From: Streptomyces sp. NBC_00461
Lineage (GTDB): Bacteria; Actinomycetota; Actinomycetes; Streptomycetales; Streptomycetaceae
Length of the DNA stretch: 64,000 nt
Assembly (NCBI RefSeq): GCF_036013935.1
Contig: NZ_CP107902.1
Coordinates: forward strand, 9,209,001 to 9,273,000
Direction: 5' to 3'
This document shows positions 49,479 to 57,420 of the stretch, piece by piece. The notes under the pieces were generated by a model. The model searched no databases. It was not told the DNA's origin and was given only the letters and a program-made list of their open reading frames with translations. The position numbers were made by a program, and so were the translations under genes. Each line of letters starts with the position of its first letter. Positions within the stretch are counted from its first letter, which is position 1.

Positions 49479-50738
49479 TCACTCCGTGCTGCACACCGTC
49501 CGCGGTGCCGACGGCCTGGAGGGCTGGGCCTTCTGGACGAGCTGCACACCTTTGAGGAGCCCGTCGATGCCGGGGTCCTCGTGCGCGGCGACCCTGGAGA
49601 TGGTCAGCAGGGCGGCCTCGTAGAAGGCGTCCCGCACGGCGGGCGGCATGACGTCCGAGGCGTCCAGACAGCGGGGGCCGTCACCGTTGAGCCGCTCGAC
49701 GATCTCGCGTTCGACCGCGTCGTTCCCTGGCCGCACCTGGCGATTCGCCGAGAAGACGGCCGCGGTGTGGGCCCATTTCTGCTGGCCCTCCTTGGAGGCG
49801 AGCCGTTCGATCAGTTTCCTGGCCTGAGCGCTGTCGGTGAACAGCGCGGCGAAGTCGCCGGTCACCTCATGGGCGCGGGCCCGGTCCGGGCCGCCGGGCA
49901 GCAGCGGCGCCGAGTCCACCAGGTCCGCGCGCTTCGCGTACGTCTTCCCGTAGAAGGAGGTGGCGAAGGAGCCCTGGTGTTCCAGAGTGCATCCGTGCCG
50001 GCCGTCGAAGAGCAGGCCGTGGTGGTCGGGGTCACCGCGATGGTCGGTGAGCAGGGCCTGCTTGGCCAGGCCTGTGTCCTGCTGGAGCAGACGGGCCCAC
50101 GCCTGCCAGGCGTCGCGCACCGGTGCACTGTTCCACCACGCCCCCGGCTTGCCGAGCGCCCACTTCTGGTAGACACCCGGCCCCGACCGTTGCAGCACCA
50201 GATCCTCGATCCAGTCGGTGCCGGGCCAGCCGGAGGCGCCGTCGTCACGCATACCGATGCACCAACTCCGCAGCGGCGCGGATGAGGTGGTGGGCCTGTG
50301 TCCCTTGCGATACCAGACGATGCTCTTCAGGTCCGCCTTGACCGGCACCCAGAACACGTGCTTGGAGCCCTCTCCGGTCTGCTTCCAGGGGGAGCCGTAC
50401 TCCTGCGGGTGGTAGAGCCGGTCCAGCGGCTTGAGGTGCTTCTGGTCGGCGTACTCGGCGAGTTCGCCGAGGCCCGGCATGATCACGATGTCCGGCGGCT
50501 CTCCCGACTGCACCTTGGAGAGCAGCACCTCACGCTGCGCCGCGGTGCCCTGATAGTGGAAGGGGATGCCGAAGCCGCGCAGCACCTCCTTGAAGTCCTT
50601 TTCCTGGCCGGCGGTCCACGTGCCGAGGATGGTGACCGGCTTGTCGTCGTTCTGCCGCGCCCAGACGACCACCATCCCGGCGGCGGCGATCAGCAGCATC
50701 ACCACGAGGAAGACCAGCATCTTGAACCGCCGGGTCAC
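49479..50738 (-). CDS. Membrane-anchored extracellular solute-binding-like protein
   Basis: A 419-residue protein with one N-terminal transmembrane anchor (residues 7-27, MLVFLVVMLLIAAAGMVVVW) and a family 1 solute-binding-like domain outside. It includes PVTILGTWTAGQEKDF, GEPPDIVIMPGLGELAEYAD and FWVPVKADLKSIVWYRK, features of ABC carbohydrate-binding proteins. There is no ABC ATPase or permease nearby, and the protein is tethered by a helix rather than a lipobox. It is the last gene of the minus-strand set that starts with the protease. GTG 50738 overlaps the upstream membrane-protein stop by four bases. It is probably the ligand sensor of a signalling complex. Confidence 0.82.
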   Translation of the reverse strand: MTRRFKMLVFLVVMLLIAAAGMVVVWARQNDDKPVTILGTWTAGQEKDFKEVLRGFGIPFHYQGTAAQREVLLSKVQSGEPPDIVIMPGLGELAEYADQKHLKPLDRLYHPQEYGSPWKQTGEGSKHVFWVPVKADLKSIVWYRKGHRPTTSSAPLRSWCIGMRDDGASGWPGTDWIEDLVLQRSGPGVYQKWALGKPGAWWNSAPVRDAWQAWARLLQQDTGLAKQALLTDHRGDPDHHGLLFDGRHGCTLEHQGSFATSFYGKTYAKRADLVDSAPLLPGGPDRARAHEVTGDFAALFTDSAQARKLIERLASKEGQQKWAHTAAVFSANRQVRPGNDAVEREIVERLNGDGPRCLDASDVMPPAVRDAFYEAALLTISRVAAHEDPGIDGLLKGVQLVQKAQPSRPSAPRTVCSTE

Positions 50739-51763
50739 CGTCGCCTCCAGTAGTCGCTGTCGAGCCGGAGAACGAGCCCCGACGCGGGCAGGGCGATGAG
50801 CAGCAGACCGCCGATCAGGGTGCCCCGGTACACCCTGTCGGTCCAGGCGCCGTCGTCCAGTTCCCGCCGGACCTCCTCGGACGTCTCCGTGACCTGCCGC
50901 TGAGTGCCGGGCAACGTGGCGTGGCAGCAGCGCTGCTGGGACATGTCGGTGATCTTCCGCAGGCCCTTGATCGCGCCGTCGAGATCGCTCTCGATGGAGG
51001 ACGTCGTCATCAGCGGGACCACCGCGAGCAGCACGGTGATGACGAGGGCCGCCAGCAGATACGGGTTCCAGTCACGGCCGCAACGGTCGCGCAGCACGAA
51101 CAGTGCCGAGAACAGAGTCAACGCCAGGGCCGCGAGGGCGAGTTCGGCGAGCCACCAGCCCGCGCGCTGCCACGCCCCCAGGGAGGCGGTGGCTTCGGCG
51201 TGCGTCATCTGGATCCGCTGCAGTGAGCTCAGACGGGGCGCGAGGCCCACATCCTTGCGGGTGAGCAGCGACGTCGCCTCGTCGAACTTCTGCTGCTGCA
51301 TGAGCTGCTGGTCGCGGCCCATGGACATGCCGAGGTCGAGCGAGTTGCCGTAGGTGGCGAGCAGTCCGTTGACGGTGCCCAGGTCCTGGTCCGTCCGGTC
51401 GGCGATGCGGGACAACCCCTGGTCCGCGGCGGACAGTTGGGAGCGGTAGGACTCGCCCGAGCCGGCGACGTCGACGAGGTGGTTCGCCACCAGGACGCGG
51501 ACCTCCCAGTCGGCACGCAGCGCCGCGAGCCGGGCCGCGGCGAGCCCCTGCACGGCCGGCGCCTCCCGGGACGAGAGAGCCTCCACGCCACGCTGGGTCT
51601 GCCGGTAGCAGCCGAGCAGCGCGATCGCCGCCACGATCGCGCACGACGTCAGGACGAGCAGATGCACCTCCAGCAGCCGGCGGGTCCGCCAGGGGGCCAG
51701 CCGCCTGCGCCAGAAGGCGGCAGGGGAGCTGCGGCGCAAGAAGGCGACGGGCGCGGTCTTCAC
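50735..51763 (-). CDS. Multi-helix membrane protein of unknown function
   Basis: A 342-residue membrane protein with an Arg-rich N-terminus, a transmembrane helix at about 35-55, an extracellular helical stretch (about 60-190) and then about three more helices, the last near 310-330. The middle segment has heptad-like patterns typical of sensor four-helix bundles. I do not recognise the family. GTG 51763 overlaps the VWA gene stop (GTGA) with GGAGAAG upstream, and its own stop overlaps the next start, so three genes are translationally coupled. It may link the extracellular binding protein to cytoplasmic partners. Confidence 0.75.
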   Translation of the reverse strand: MKTAPVAFLRRSSPAAFWRRRLAPWRTRRLLEVHLLVLTSCAIVAAIALLGCYRQTQRGVEALSSREAPAVQGLAAARLAALRADWEVRVLVANHLVDVAGSGESYRSQLSAADQGLSRIADRTDQDLGTVNGLLATYGNSLDLGMSMGRDQQLMQQQKFDEATSLLTRKDVGLAPRLSSLQRIQMTHAEATASLGAWQRAGWWLAELALAALALTLFSALFVLRDRCGRDWNPYLLAALVITVLLAVVPLMTTSSIESDLDGAIKGLRKITDMSQQRCCHATLPGTQRQVTETSEEVRRELDDGAWTDRVYRGTLIGGLLLIALPASGLVLRLDSDYWRRR

Positions 51764-53151
51764 AGCAGCTTCTCCCCGCAGGCGATGCAGTAACGGGCCT
51801 CGCTCCCGGCCACGGTGCCGCAGCCGCCGCAGCGTGGACCCGGCCGCGCGTTGACGGCCTCGGTCAGCAGCCCGCCGGGACGGGACCCGGCGCGCAGGAT
51901 CATCGGGCCCAGCGTGCCGGCGTCGACCGCGGTGCGCAGCCGGACCCGCCCGGCTGCCGCGTCCTCGATGTCGGCGACCGCGTGGATCTCGGCCAGCACC
52001 CAGTCCGTGCCGAACTCCGCCGCCAGACGTGCCGCCTGCCCCAGACACTCCTCGGCCCTGTCCCGTCGGTGGTCCTGGAGAGCGACGAGCCCCTGGCGCA
52101 GAGCACTGCGCATCCGTCCGGTGGCGTTCAGGTCGCGCACACTGTCGGCGCCCGCCGGGGCGTGCGGCGGGGGCTGCGCGGGACGGTGCCAGCGGGCGAT
52201 GACGGGCGCATGCACCTCGCCGACGGAGACCATGGCGAACTGCAGCTCGGTCTCCAGCGGATCGGCGTCGGCGTCGGCCACGAGCGTGAGCAGGTAGTCG
52301 CGTCTGCCCTGCTCCCACTGGTAGGTCGGGAAGCTCCAGCGGTGCGGCCGGCCGGGCTGGGGCAGCCCGCCGAGACGGTGCGGCCGGGGCACCTTCTCAC
52401 TGAGCGAGACCTGGCGCACCGACGGCCTCACGGTCACCTCGATCGGCAGTTGAGGAGTGTGCACCCGGCGCAGGCGCTTGATGGCCGCGGTGACCTTCCG
52501 GGCCAGGCCGTCCTCCACGAACTCGGCGGTGCCGTGCAGCCGTTCGGCGAGGGTCAGCAGGGGGTCCGGGGCCCACTCCGCGCCCACCGCCAGCACATCG
52601 CAGGTGAACTGCCCGGCACAGGCGTCCAGTTCCTCCTCCAGCCGGGTCTCGCCCGGAGCGCTGCTGCCGTCCGTGATCAGCACCAGATGGCGTACGGACA
52701 GCGGTCGGCCGACGAGCAGGGCGCGTGACCTGGCCGCCCAGGCGGCGTACCCGGCGGGACGCGGGCCGTCCCCGTGCAGCGGGAGCGAGCCGACGGCGAA
52801 GGCGGCCCGCCGCCTCTCGCGCTGGTCGGCGACGGCCCACTCGTCGTCGCCCCGCGGATAGCACCGCACCGGCTCGGGGCCGCTGCCGAGCACCGTGAAG
52901 GAGATGCCGTCGGGCAGGGCACGCAACGCGGCCGGCAGGGCCCGTCGGACGGCCTCCCGGTGGGGCTGGGCGACGTCCACCGCGATGATCACGGCGAGTT
53001 CGACCGCGGGCAGGTCGGTGGGGGCTCCGTCGGCGGACACGTCGACCCGCAGATGGGCCTCGATCTTCACGCTGCGGTGCGGGCGCAGATCGCCGTCGAG
53101 ATCGACGTGCAGCTGGATGCCCGGCTGCTGCGGCCGGGTGTGGCTGCTCAT
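51760..53151 (-). CDS. VWA-domain protein with C-terminal zinc ribbon
   Basis: A 463-residue cytoplasmic protein. A von Willebrand A-like domain lies at about 45-225. The first metal loop reads VIIAVDVAQPHREAV, so the DXSXS MIDAS motif is degenerate (only the first Asp kept), while the later LITDGSSAPGE loop is normal. The central part is beta-rich. At the C-terminus a zinc ribbon has Cys441, 444, 455 and 458 (CGGC, CIAC). Such proteins act as scaffolds. It lies between the PknG-like kinase and the membrane protein in one gene set, coupled to the latter. The partner proteins are not shown by the sequence. Confidence 0.85.
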   Translation of the reverse strand: MSSHTRPQQPGIQLHVDLDGDLRPHRSVKIEAHLRVDVSADGAPTDLPAVELAVIIAVDVAQPHREAVRRALPAALRALPDGISFTVLGSGPEPVRCYPRGDDEWAVADQRERRRAAFAVGSLPLHGDGPRPAGYAAWAARSRALLVGRPLSVRHLVLITDGSSAPGETRLEEELDACAGQFTCDVLAVGAEWAPDPLLTLAERLHGTAEFVEDGLARKVTAAIKRLRRVHTPQLPIEVTVRPSVRQVSLSEKVPRPHRLGGLPQPGRPHRWSFPTYQWEQGRRDYLLTLVADADADPLETELQFAMVSVGEVHAPVIARWHRPAQPPPHAPAGADSVRDLNATGRMRSALRQGLVALQDHRRDRAEECLGQAARLAAEFGTDWVLAEIHAVADIEDAAAGRVRLRTAVDAGTLGPMILRAGSRPGGLLTEAVNARPGPRCGGCGTVAGSEARYCIACGEKLL

Positions 53152-53230
53152 TCGTACCTCACCGCTCCTTCCCCTTCGTCGCCGTCCGGACCGCGTGGGG
53201 GCGCCGTTCCGGTCCGTGGTTGCCGTGCGG

Positions 53231-55546
53231 TCAGAACCTGGTCTGGGGGCGTACCGCGTGCAGGAGGTCCACGAGGTGGTCGTGGACGGTGACCGACTCC
53301 CGGTGGCGTGCGGCCAGTTGGCGGTAGTGCCACTCCACCTGTCTGCGCAACTCGCGCTCCGGCGGGCTCAGGCGTCTGAGGCGGCGGGCGTCGAGCCGTC
53401 CGGCACCCGCTCCCTGTGAACCGGGCCGGTCGCTGCGGGAATGCAGCGCGTCCAGTTTCCATTCGTGCATTTCGGTGCTCAGGCGCAGCGCCTCGTCCTC
53501 GGACAGGCTCGGCTCGCCCGCTCCCGGCCGCTGGCCCACAAGCCGGCGCAGTTCGGTCAGGGCCGCGTCGACCTCGGCGGGTGCCGGCAGCGGATCGCCG
53601 TCCCCGGGCAGCCGGGCCGCGCGGATGCGTAAGGAGGCGATCCGGGCGACGGTGTGGTCCAGGGTGCCGGGGCGGACCCGGCCCAGTACGTCGAGGGCCG
53701 CCCGGCGGTCGCCCGCACGCAGCGCAAGCCGGGCCAGGCCGAGGGCGGCGCCGCCGTGCGCGGGGTTGCGGGCGAACACCGCCTCGTACAGTTCCTTCGC
53801 GGTGGGCCCGGCCGCGTCGTCGCCGAGTCGCTCCCCGCAGTAGGCGAGGGCCAGCTTGGGCGCGTACTCGCCGGGGAGTTCGAGGTGGACCTTCGCGAAG
53901 TGGTTCCTGGCCTCGGCGACCTGGCGCGGAACCTCCTCCAGGCCGGCGCTGCGCAGTGCGAGCAGCGCGCGGTGCCATTCGAGCCGCCATCGGCGCACCG
54001 CGGACGGCCCCGGGATGGAGTCCGCGGTGTCGAGTTCCTCCTGGGCCAGCGCCAGGTCCTCCAGCGTGTTGCGGCGCAGCAGGACGCGTACGTTGTGCAG
54101 GCAGATCTCCACCGACTGCGGCTTCTCGTGCTCCTGGTCGAGGAGTTGGCCCGGGTCATAGCCGCTGCTCACCTCGAACCGCGCGGTCTGCGGATCGCCC
54201 GGATAGCGCCTCGGTACGGGCAGACAGCGGGCGATCTCCGTGGGCGTGGGCGCACCGAGGTCGAGGGCGGGGGCCTCGGGCGGCCAGTACCGGTCGCGGC
54301 GTGGGCGGTCCAGCCAGTGCTCGATTCCCGGCACCGTGCCGAGCCGGGCGCCGAGCAGCTGCGGGGACGGCCGGAAGTAGTCGGAGGGCTCGGGCGGGTC
54401 GCTCTTGCCGCGCAGGGCGCGGATCTCCCGCAGCGCGCCGCGCAGTTGGCCGGCCATCTCCCGGGCGTCGGCGAAGCGCAGTCCCGGATCACCGCGGGTG
54501 GCTCGCTCGACGACCCACCAGAAGGAGGCGGTGCCGAGGCCGGGCACCTCGTCGACGGCCCAGCGGGCGAGTTCCCGCAGGGTGACACCGACGGTGTGCA
54601 GGTCGTGGGCGACGGTGGGTACGGCCGCGGACCCCGTCTCGGGTGCCATGTACTCGGGAGTGACATGGGCGGGGGGCTGGGGCCGGCTCTCGTCCTGCTC
54701 GCGCATGCCGCCGAGGTCGATGACCTTGACGCCGTCCCCGTGGTGCACGACGTTCGACGGCTTCATGTCCCCGTAGACGAAGACGCGTTCGCCACCGGCG
54801 TGCAGATGGACGATAGCCTCCAGGATCTGGCAGCCGTACGCGGCGACGTGCTCGATGTCGAGCACCGACTCACCCCGCCGGGTCTCCTCGACGACCCTCT
54901 CCAGGGTGCCGTCGCCGACGTCGTCCATGACGATGTAGCCGCCGGTGACCTGACCGGTCCGGTCGCTGCGCGCGACGAAGTCGCGGATCTGGACGATGCG
55001 CGGGTGGCGGATGGCGACGAGGTTGCGGCGTTCGACGTCGGCGAGCCGGGCGCCGTCGTGTTCGTAACGGTTGAGCAGTCCCTTGACGGCGACGACGTCA
55101 CCGAGATGGGTGTCCTCGGCGAGGTACACCCAGCCCTGGCCGCCGTGCGCGATGGGCCCCATGATTCGGTACTGGTCGCGCAGCAGCCCGCCCTCGGTCA
55201 GCTCCGGCTTGTACGAGTAGCGCGCGCCGCAGGCGGGGCAGAACCCCTCCGTCGGCACCTGTCCCTCGGTGTAGGGCGGGGCGAACGTGATGCCGCATTC
55301 GGCGGCCGAGCAGCCCATGCGGATACGCAGCGGTGCCTCGGGCCGGATGAGGCGTTCGTGCGCGGGGCGTGGCGCGCGCTCGGGCAGGGCGAGGAGGTCG
55401 TGTGGGCCGAAGTCCCGTGGGTCGTGGGGCAGTACGGGCAGCCCGGGACCGCTTTCCGCGCGGCCGCACTCGGCGCAGTGGCCGGTGGGCAGCACGGTGC
55501 CGCCGCAGGGGGCTCCGGTGAAGCGCCGGTGCGGACAGGCCGTCAT
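53231..55546 (-). CDS. PknG-like Ser/Thr protein kinase with TPR-like tail
   Basis: A 771-residue soluble kinase resembling mycobacterial PknG. The N-terminus has Cys pairs (Cys24/27 and Cys79, 84, 103, 106) like a rubredoxin-type redox/zinc domain. The kinase domain (about 125-400) has HGGQGWVYLAED, Lys155 in VAVKGL, a catalytic loop VYGDMKPSN in place of HRD, and IDLGG in place of DFG, as in PknG. The C-terminal half (about 500-771) is helical and TPR-like, e.g. YEAVFARNPAHGGAALGLAR. It precedes the VWA gene by 79 bases and follows the protease gene by about 97, all on one strand. Its targets are unknown. Confidence 0.9.
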   Translation of the reverse strand: MTACPHRRFTGAPCGGTVLPTGHCAECGRAESGPGLPVLPHDPRDFGPHDLLALPERAPRPAHERLIRPEAPLRIRMGCSAAECGITFAPPYTEGQVPTEGFCPACGARYSYKPELTEGGLLRDQYRIMGPIAHGGQGWVYLAEDTHLGDVVAVKGLLNRYEHDGARLADVERRNLVAIRHPRIVQIRDFVARSDRTGQVTGGYIVMDDVGDGTLERVVEETRRGESVLDIEHVAAYGCQILEAIVHLHAGGERVFVYGDMKPSNVVHHGDGVKVIDLGGMREQDESRPQPPAHVTPEYMAPETGSAAVPTVAHDLHTVGVTLRELARWAVDEVPGLGTASFWWVVERATRGDPGLRFADAREMAGQLRGALREIRALRGKSDPPEPSDYFRPSPQLLGARLGTVPGIEHWLDRPRRDRYWPPEAPALDLGAPTPTEIARCLPVPRRYPGDPQTARFEVSSGYDPGQLLDQEHEKPQSVEICLHNVRVLLRRNTLEDLALAQEELDTADSIPGPSAVRRWRLEWHRALLALRSAGLEEVPRQVAEARNHFAKVHLELPGEYAPKLALAYCGERLGDDAAGPTAKELYEAVFARNPAHGGAALGLARLALRAGDRRAALDVLGRVRPGTLDHTVARIASLRIRAARLPGDGDPLPAPAEVDAALTELRRLVGQRPGAGEPSLSEDEALRLSTEMHEWKLDALHSRSDRPGSQGAGAGRLDARRLRRLSPPERELRRQVEWHYRQLAARHRESVTVHDHLVDLLHAVRPQTRF

Positions 55547-55643
55547 CCTCTCGTCGTCCCCCTCTGCTGCCCTGGCCGTGCGGAGCCGGTCATATCCGGC
55601 CTGCCGGTCCTACGCGGCCTGCCGGTCCTGGGCGGCCTGCCCG

Positions 55644-56960
55644 TCATACCCGGCCTCCGGGGTGTCGTAAGTCGGCGCGCAAGGTTCTGATCAGTTCGCG
55701 CAGCCGGGTGAGTTGCTGTCGCGGGTCCGTCAGTTCGTCGATCAGGCGGCGCTGGTGCCGGCGCCGGTCGGCTGTTTCGGTCAGGGTGTGGAGGGAGGCG
55801 CTGTCGACGACGCCGAGACGGACCGCGCGGCTGAACTCCGCCCGCTGCAGCCGGTCCAGGAGCGCGTCCGCGTGGCTCGACAGTGCGGGCCGCAGGAGTT
55901 CGTCGCGTGCCGCGCTCCAGCCGGTGCCGCCCTCGTGCCGGAAGACGAGCAGCAGCCGGAAGCCCAACTCCCGCAGCCGGACAAGGAGTTCGACCAACGC
56001 ATCCGGCTCGGGTTCCTGGTCGAGGCCGTCGACGAGGACGGTGACCGGGCGGACGGGCGCACGGTCGGCCGCCTGCGCGGGCCGGGGCCTGGTACCGCGC
56101 AGCCAGTCCCAGTACGCCAGGTACTCGCCGGTCGGGAAGGTGATCTGGTCCAGGGCGTGGTCGGCGAGGTCCGGTCTGCTGGAGCCGCCGCGATGCACGA
56201 CGTGGGCACGGTGCTCCAGATGGCGCAGCGAGCGGTCCTTGCCGCTGCCCGGACGGACCACGGTGATCTTCACCGGATCCTCGTCCGGGTCCTCGAACCA
56301 GCGGGTCAACCGCTCCTCGAAGGGCCTGTCCCATGCGTACGGACTGCTCAACTCCCTGATCACCGGCGACAGTTCGGCGATTCGGTCGACGGGGACCAGA
56401 TACGAGAAGGCGAGCCGGTTGTCCTCGGGCAGTACCGCCTCCATGTCGCCGCGCCAGCTGACGACGAGGCCGACCACGCGGGCCGGACGTCCTTCCTGCG
56501 GGCGGGTGCACACGGCGGCGCCGCTGAAGCCCTTGCGCACCACCTCCGCCTTGGTGACGGCGTCGAGCTGCACCCGCTCGCCGCTGGCCCCGCCGATGCG
56601 CCCCCACAGGCTCATCCCGTCGTCAAAGCCCTGCGCGTAGCCCGTCGCGTACACCTCCATGCCGCCCCACAGTGCGGGTTCCAGCGGGGCGGGGCGTGCC
56701 TGCGGGCGCGGGCTGTCCAGGCGCAGCACGGCCACGTCCTCGCTCGCGCGCAGCCAGCCGCCGGGCAGGACCCGCGCCACCACGGGTTCGATGTCGCTGT
56801 TCTCGGCGAACTCCAGCCACATCACGGCGTCCGGGGTGCGCACCACGTGGGCGCAGGTCAGCGCGGTGTTCTGGTCGACGAGCACGCCGGCGCCGCAGAT
56901 GGGGCCGTGCGCGTCCTCGCGCCGTAACCTCAGTCTCCAGTCCGCACGCAGTTCCCCCAT
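55644..56960 (-). CDS. Trypsin-like serine protease fused to a P-loop module
   Basis: A 438-residue protein without signal peptide. The N-terminal trypsin-like domain (1-195) has the triad His38 in LTCAHVV, Asp75 in SEDVAVLRL and Ser146 in KGFSGAAV. The middle part has a Walker-A-like RPGSGKDR (236-243) and a Walker-B-like VTVLVDGLDQ (307-315), hinting at a STAND-type NTPase fold. The end is charged and helical. It is cytoplasmic by sequence, unusual for a trypsin-like protease. ATG 56960 lies eight bases after a TAGTGT -10. It is divergent from a Trypco2-like gene, 91 bases away, and heads the kinase/VWA gene set. Confidence 0.82.
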   Translation of the reverse strand: MGELRADWRLRLRREDAHGPICGAGVLVDQNTALTCAHVVRTPDAVMWLEFAENSDIEPVVARVLPGGWLRASEDVAVLRLDSPRPQARPAPLEPALWGGMEVYATGYAQGFDDGMSLWGRIGGASGERVQLDAVTKAEVVRKGFSGAAVCTRPQEGRPARVVGLVVSWRGDMEAVLPEDNRLAFSYLVPVDRIAELSPVIRELSSPYAWDRPFEERLTRWFEDPDEDPVKITVVRPGSGKDRSLRHLEHRAHVVHRGGSSRPDLADHALDQITFPTGEYLAYWDWLRGTRPRPAQAADRAPVRPVTVLVDGLDQEPEPDALVELLVRLRELGFRLLLVFRHEGGTGWSAARDELLRPALSSHADALLDRLQRAEFSRAVRLGVVDSASLHTLTETADRRRHQRRLIDELTDPRQQLTRLRELIRTLRADLRHPGGRV

Positions 56961-56968
56961 GCTGTCTC

Positions 56969-56974
56969 ACACTA
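56969..56974 (-). promoter_or_regulatory. Leaderless -10 of the protease gene
   Basis: On the minus strand TAGTGT (56974-56969) ends eight bases before ATG 56960, with no ribosome binding site. On the plus strand TAGACT (56997-57002) is a possible -10 for the divergent Trypco2-like gene, about 50 bases before its start. Confidence 0.5.
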
Positions 56975-57051
56975 CGCGCGGAGCATGGTGCCTCCCTAGA
57001 CTTGTGACCAGTTCGGATCGGCCAATCAACGGAATTCGGCGGTGTGTTGAC

Positions 57052-57399
57052 ATGGGGGATTCAGAACCGATCGGTCTCGCGGAGGCCATCGGCACGGTTC
57101 GTGCCGAGCTCGCGCGGGCCCAGGCCGAAGGCGCGGAGAGCGACTGGCGGTTCAGCGTGGAGCAGGTCAGCCTGGAGTTCTCGGTGCAGTTCCACCGGGC
57201 AGGCGAGGGCGGGGCGGGCCTGAGGCTGGGCGTGGTCGAGGCACGCCTGGGCGGCTCGGTGAGCCATGACTCCACACACCGCATCCAGGTCGACCTCAAG
57301 CCGCTTCCCCGCCCCGACGGCCGTCACCACGAGGTGAGCCGCGACGACGACACCGCCCACAGCCGGCCGGAACCGCCCGACGGCGACCTCTCACGCTAG
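57052..57399 (+). CDS. Trypco2 (trypsin-co-occurring) domain protein
   Basis: A 115-residue protein whose sequence is typical of the trypsin-co-occurring domain 2 family: LAEAIGTVRAELARAQAEGA, then DWRFSVEQVSLEFSV and the STHRIQVDLKP strand. Family members lie beside trypsin-like proteases in predicted conflict or signalling systems, which is exactly the situation here (protease gene 91 bases away, divergent). The C-terminal 25 residues are charged and probably disordered. ATG 57052 is the family-like start; the ribosome binding site is weak. It may be a substrate, inhibitor or adaptor of the protease. That role is inference. Confidence 0.8.
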   Translation: MGDSEPIGLAEAIGTVRAELARAQAEGAESDWRFSVEQVSLEFSVQFHRAGEGGAGLRLGVVEARLGGSVSHDSTHRIQVDLKPLPRPDGRHHEVSRDDDTAHSRPEPPDGDLSR

Positions 57400-57420
57400 C
57401 GGTCCCGGCGGAGGGCACTG

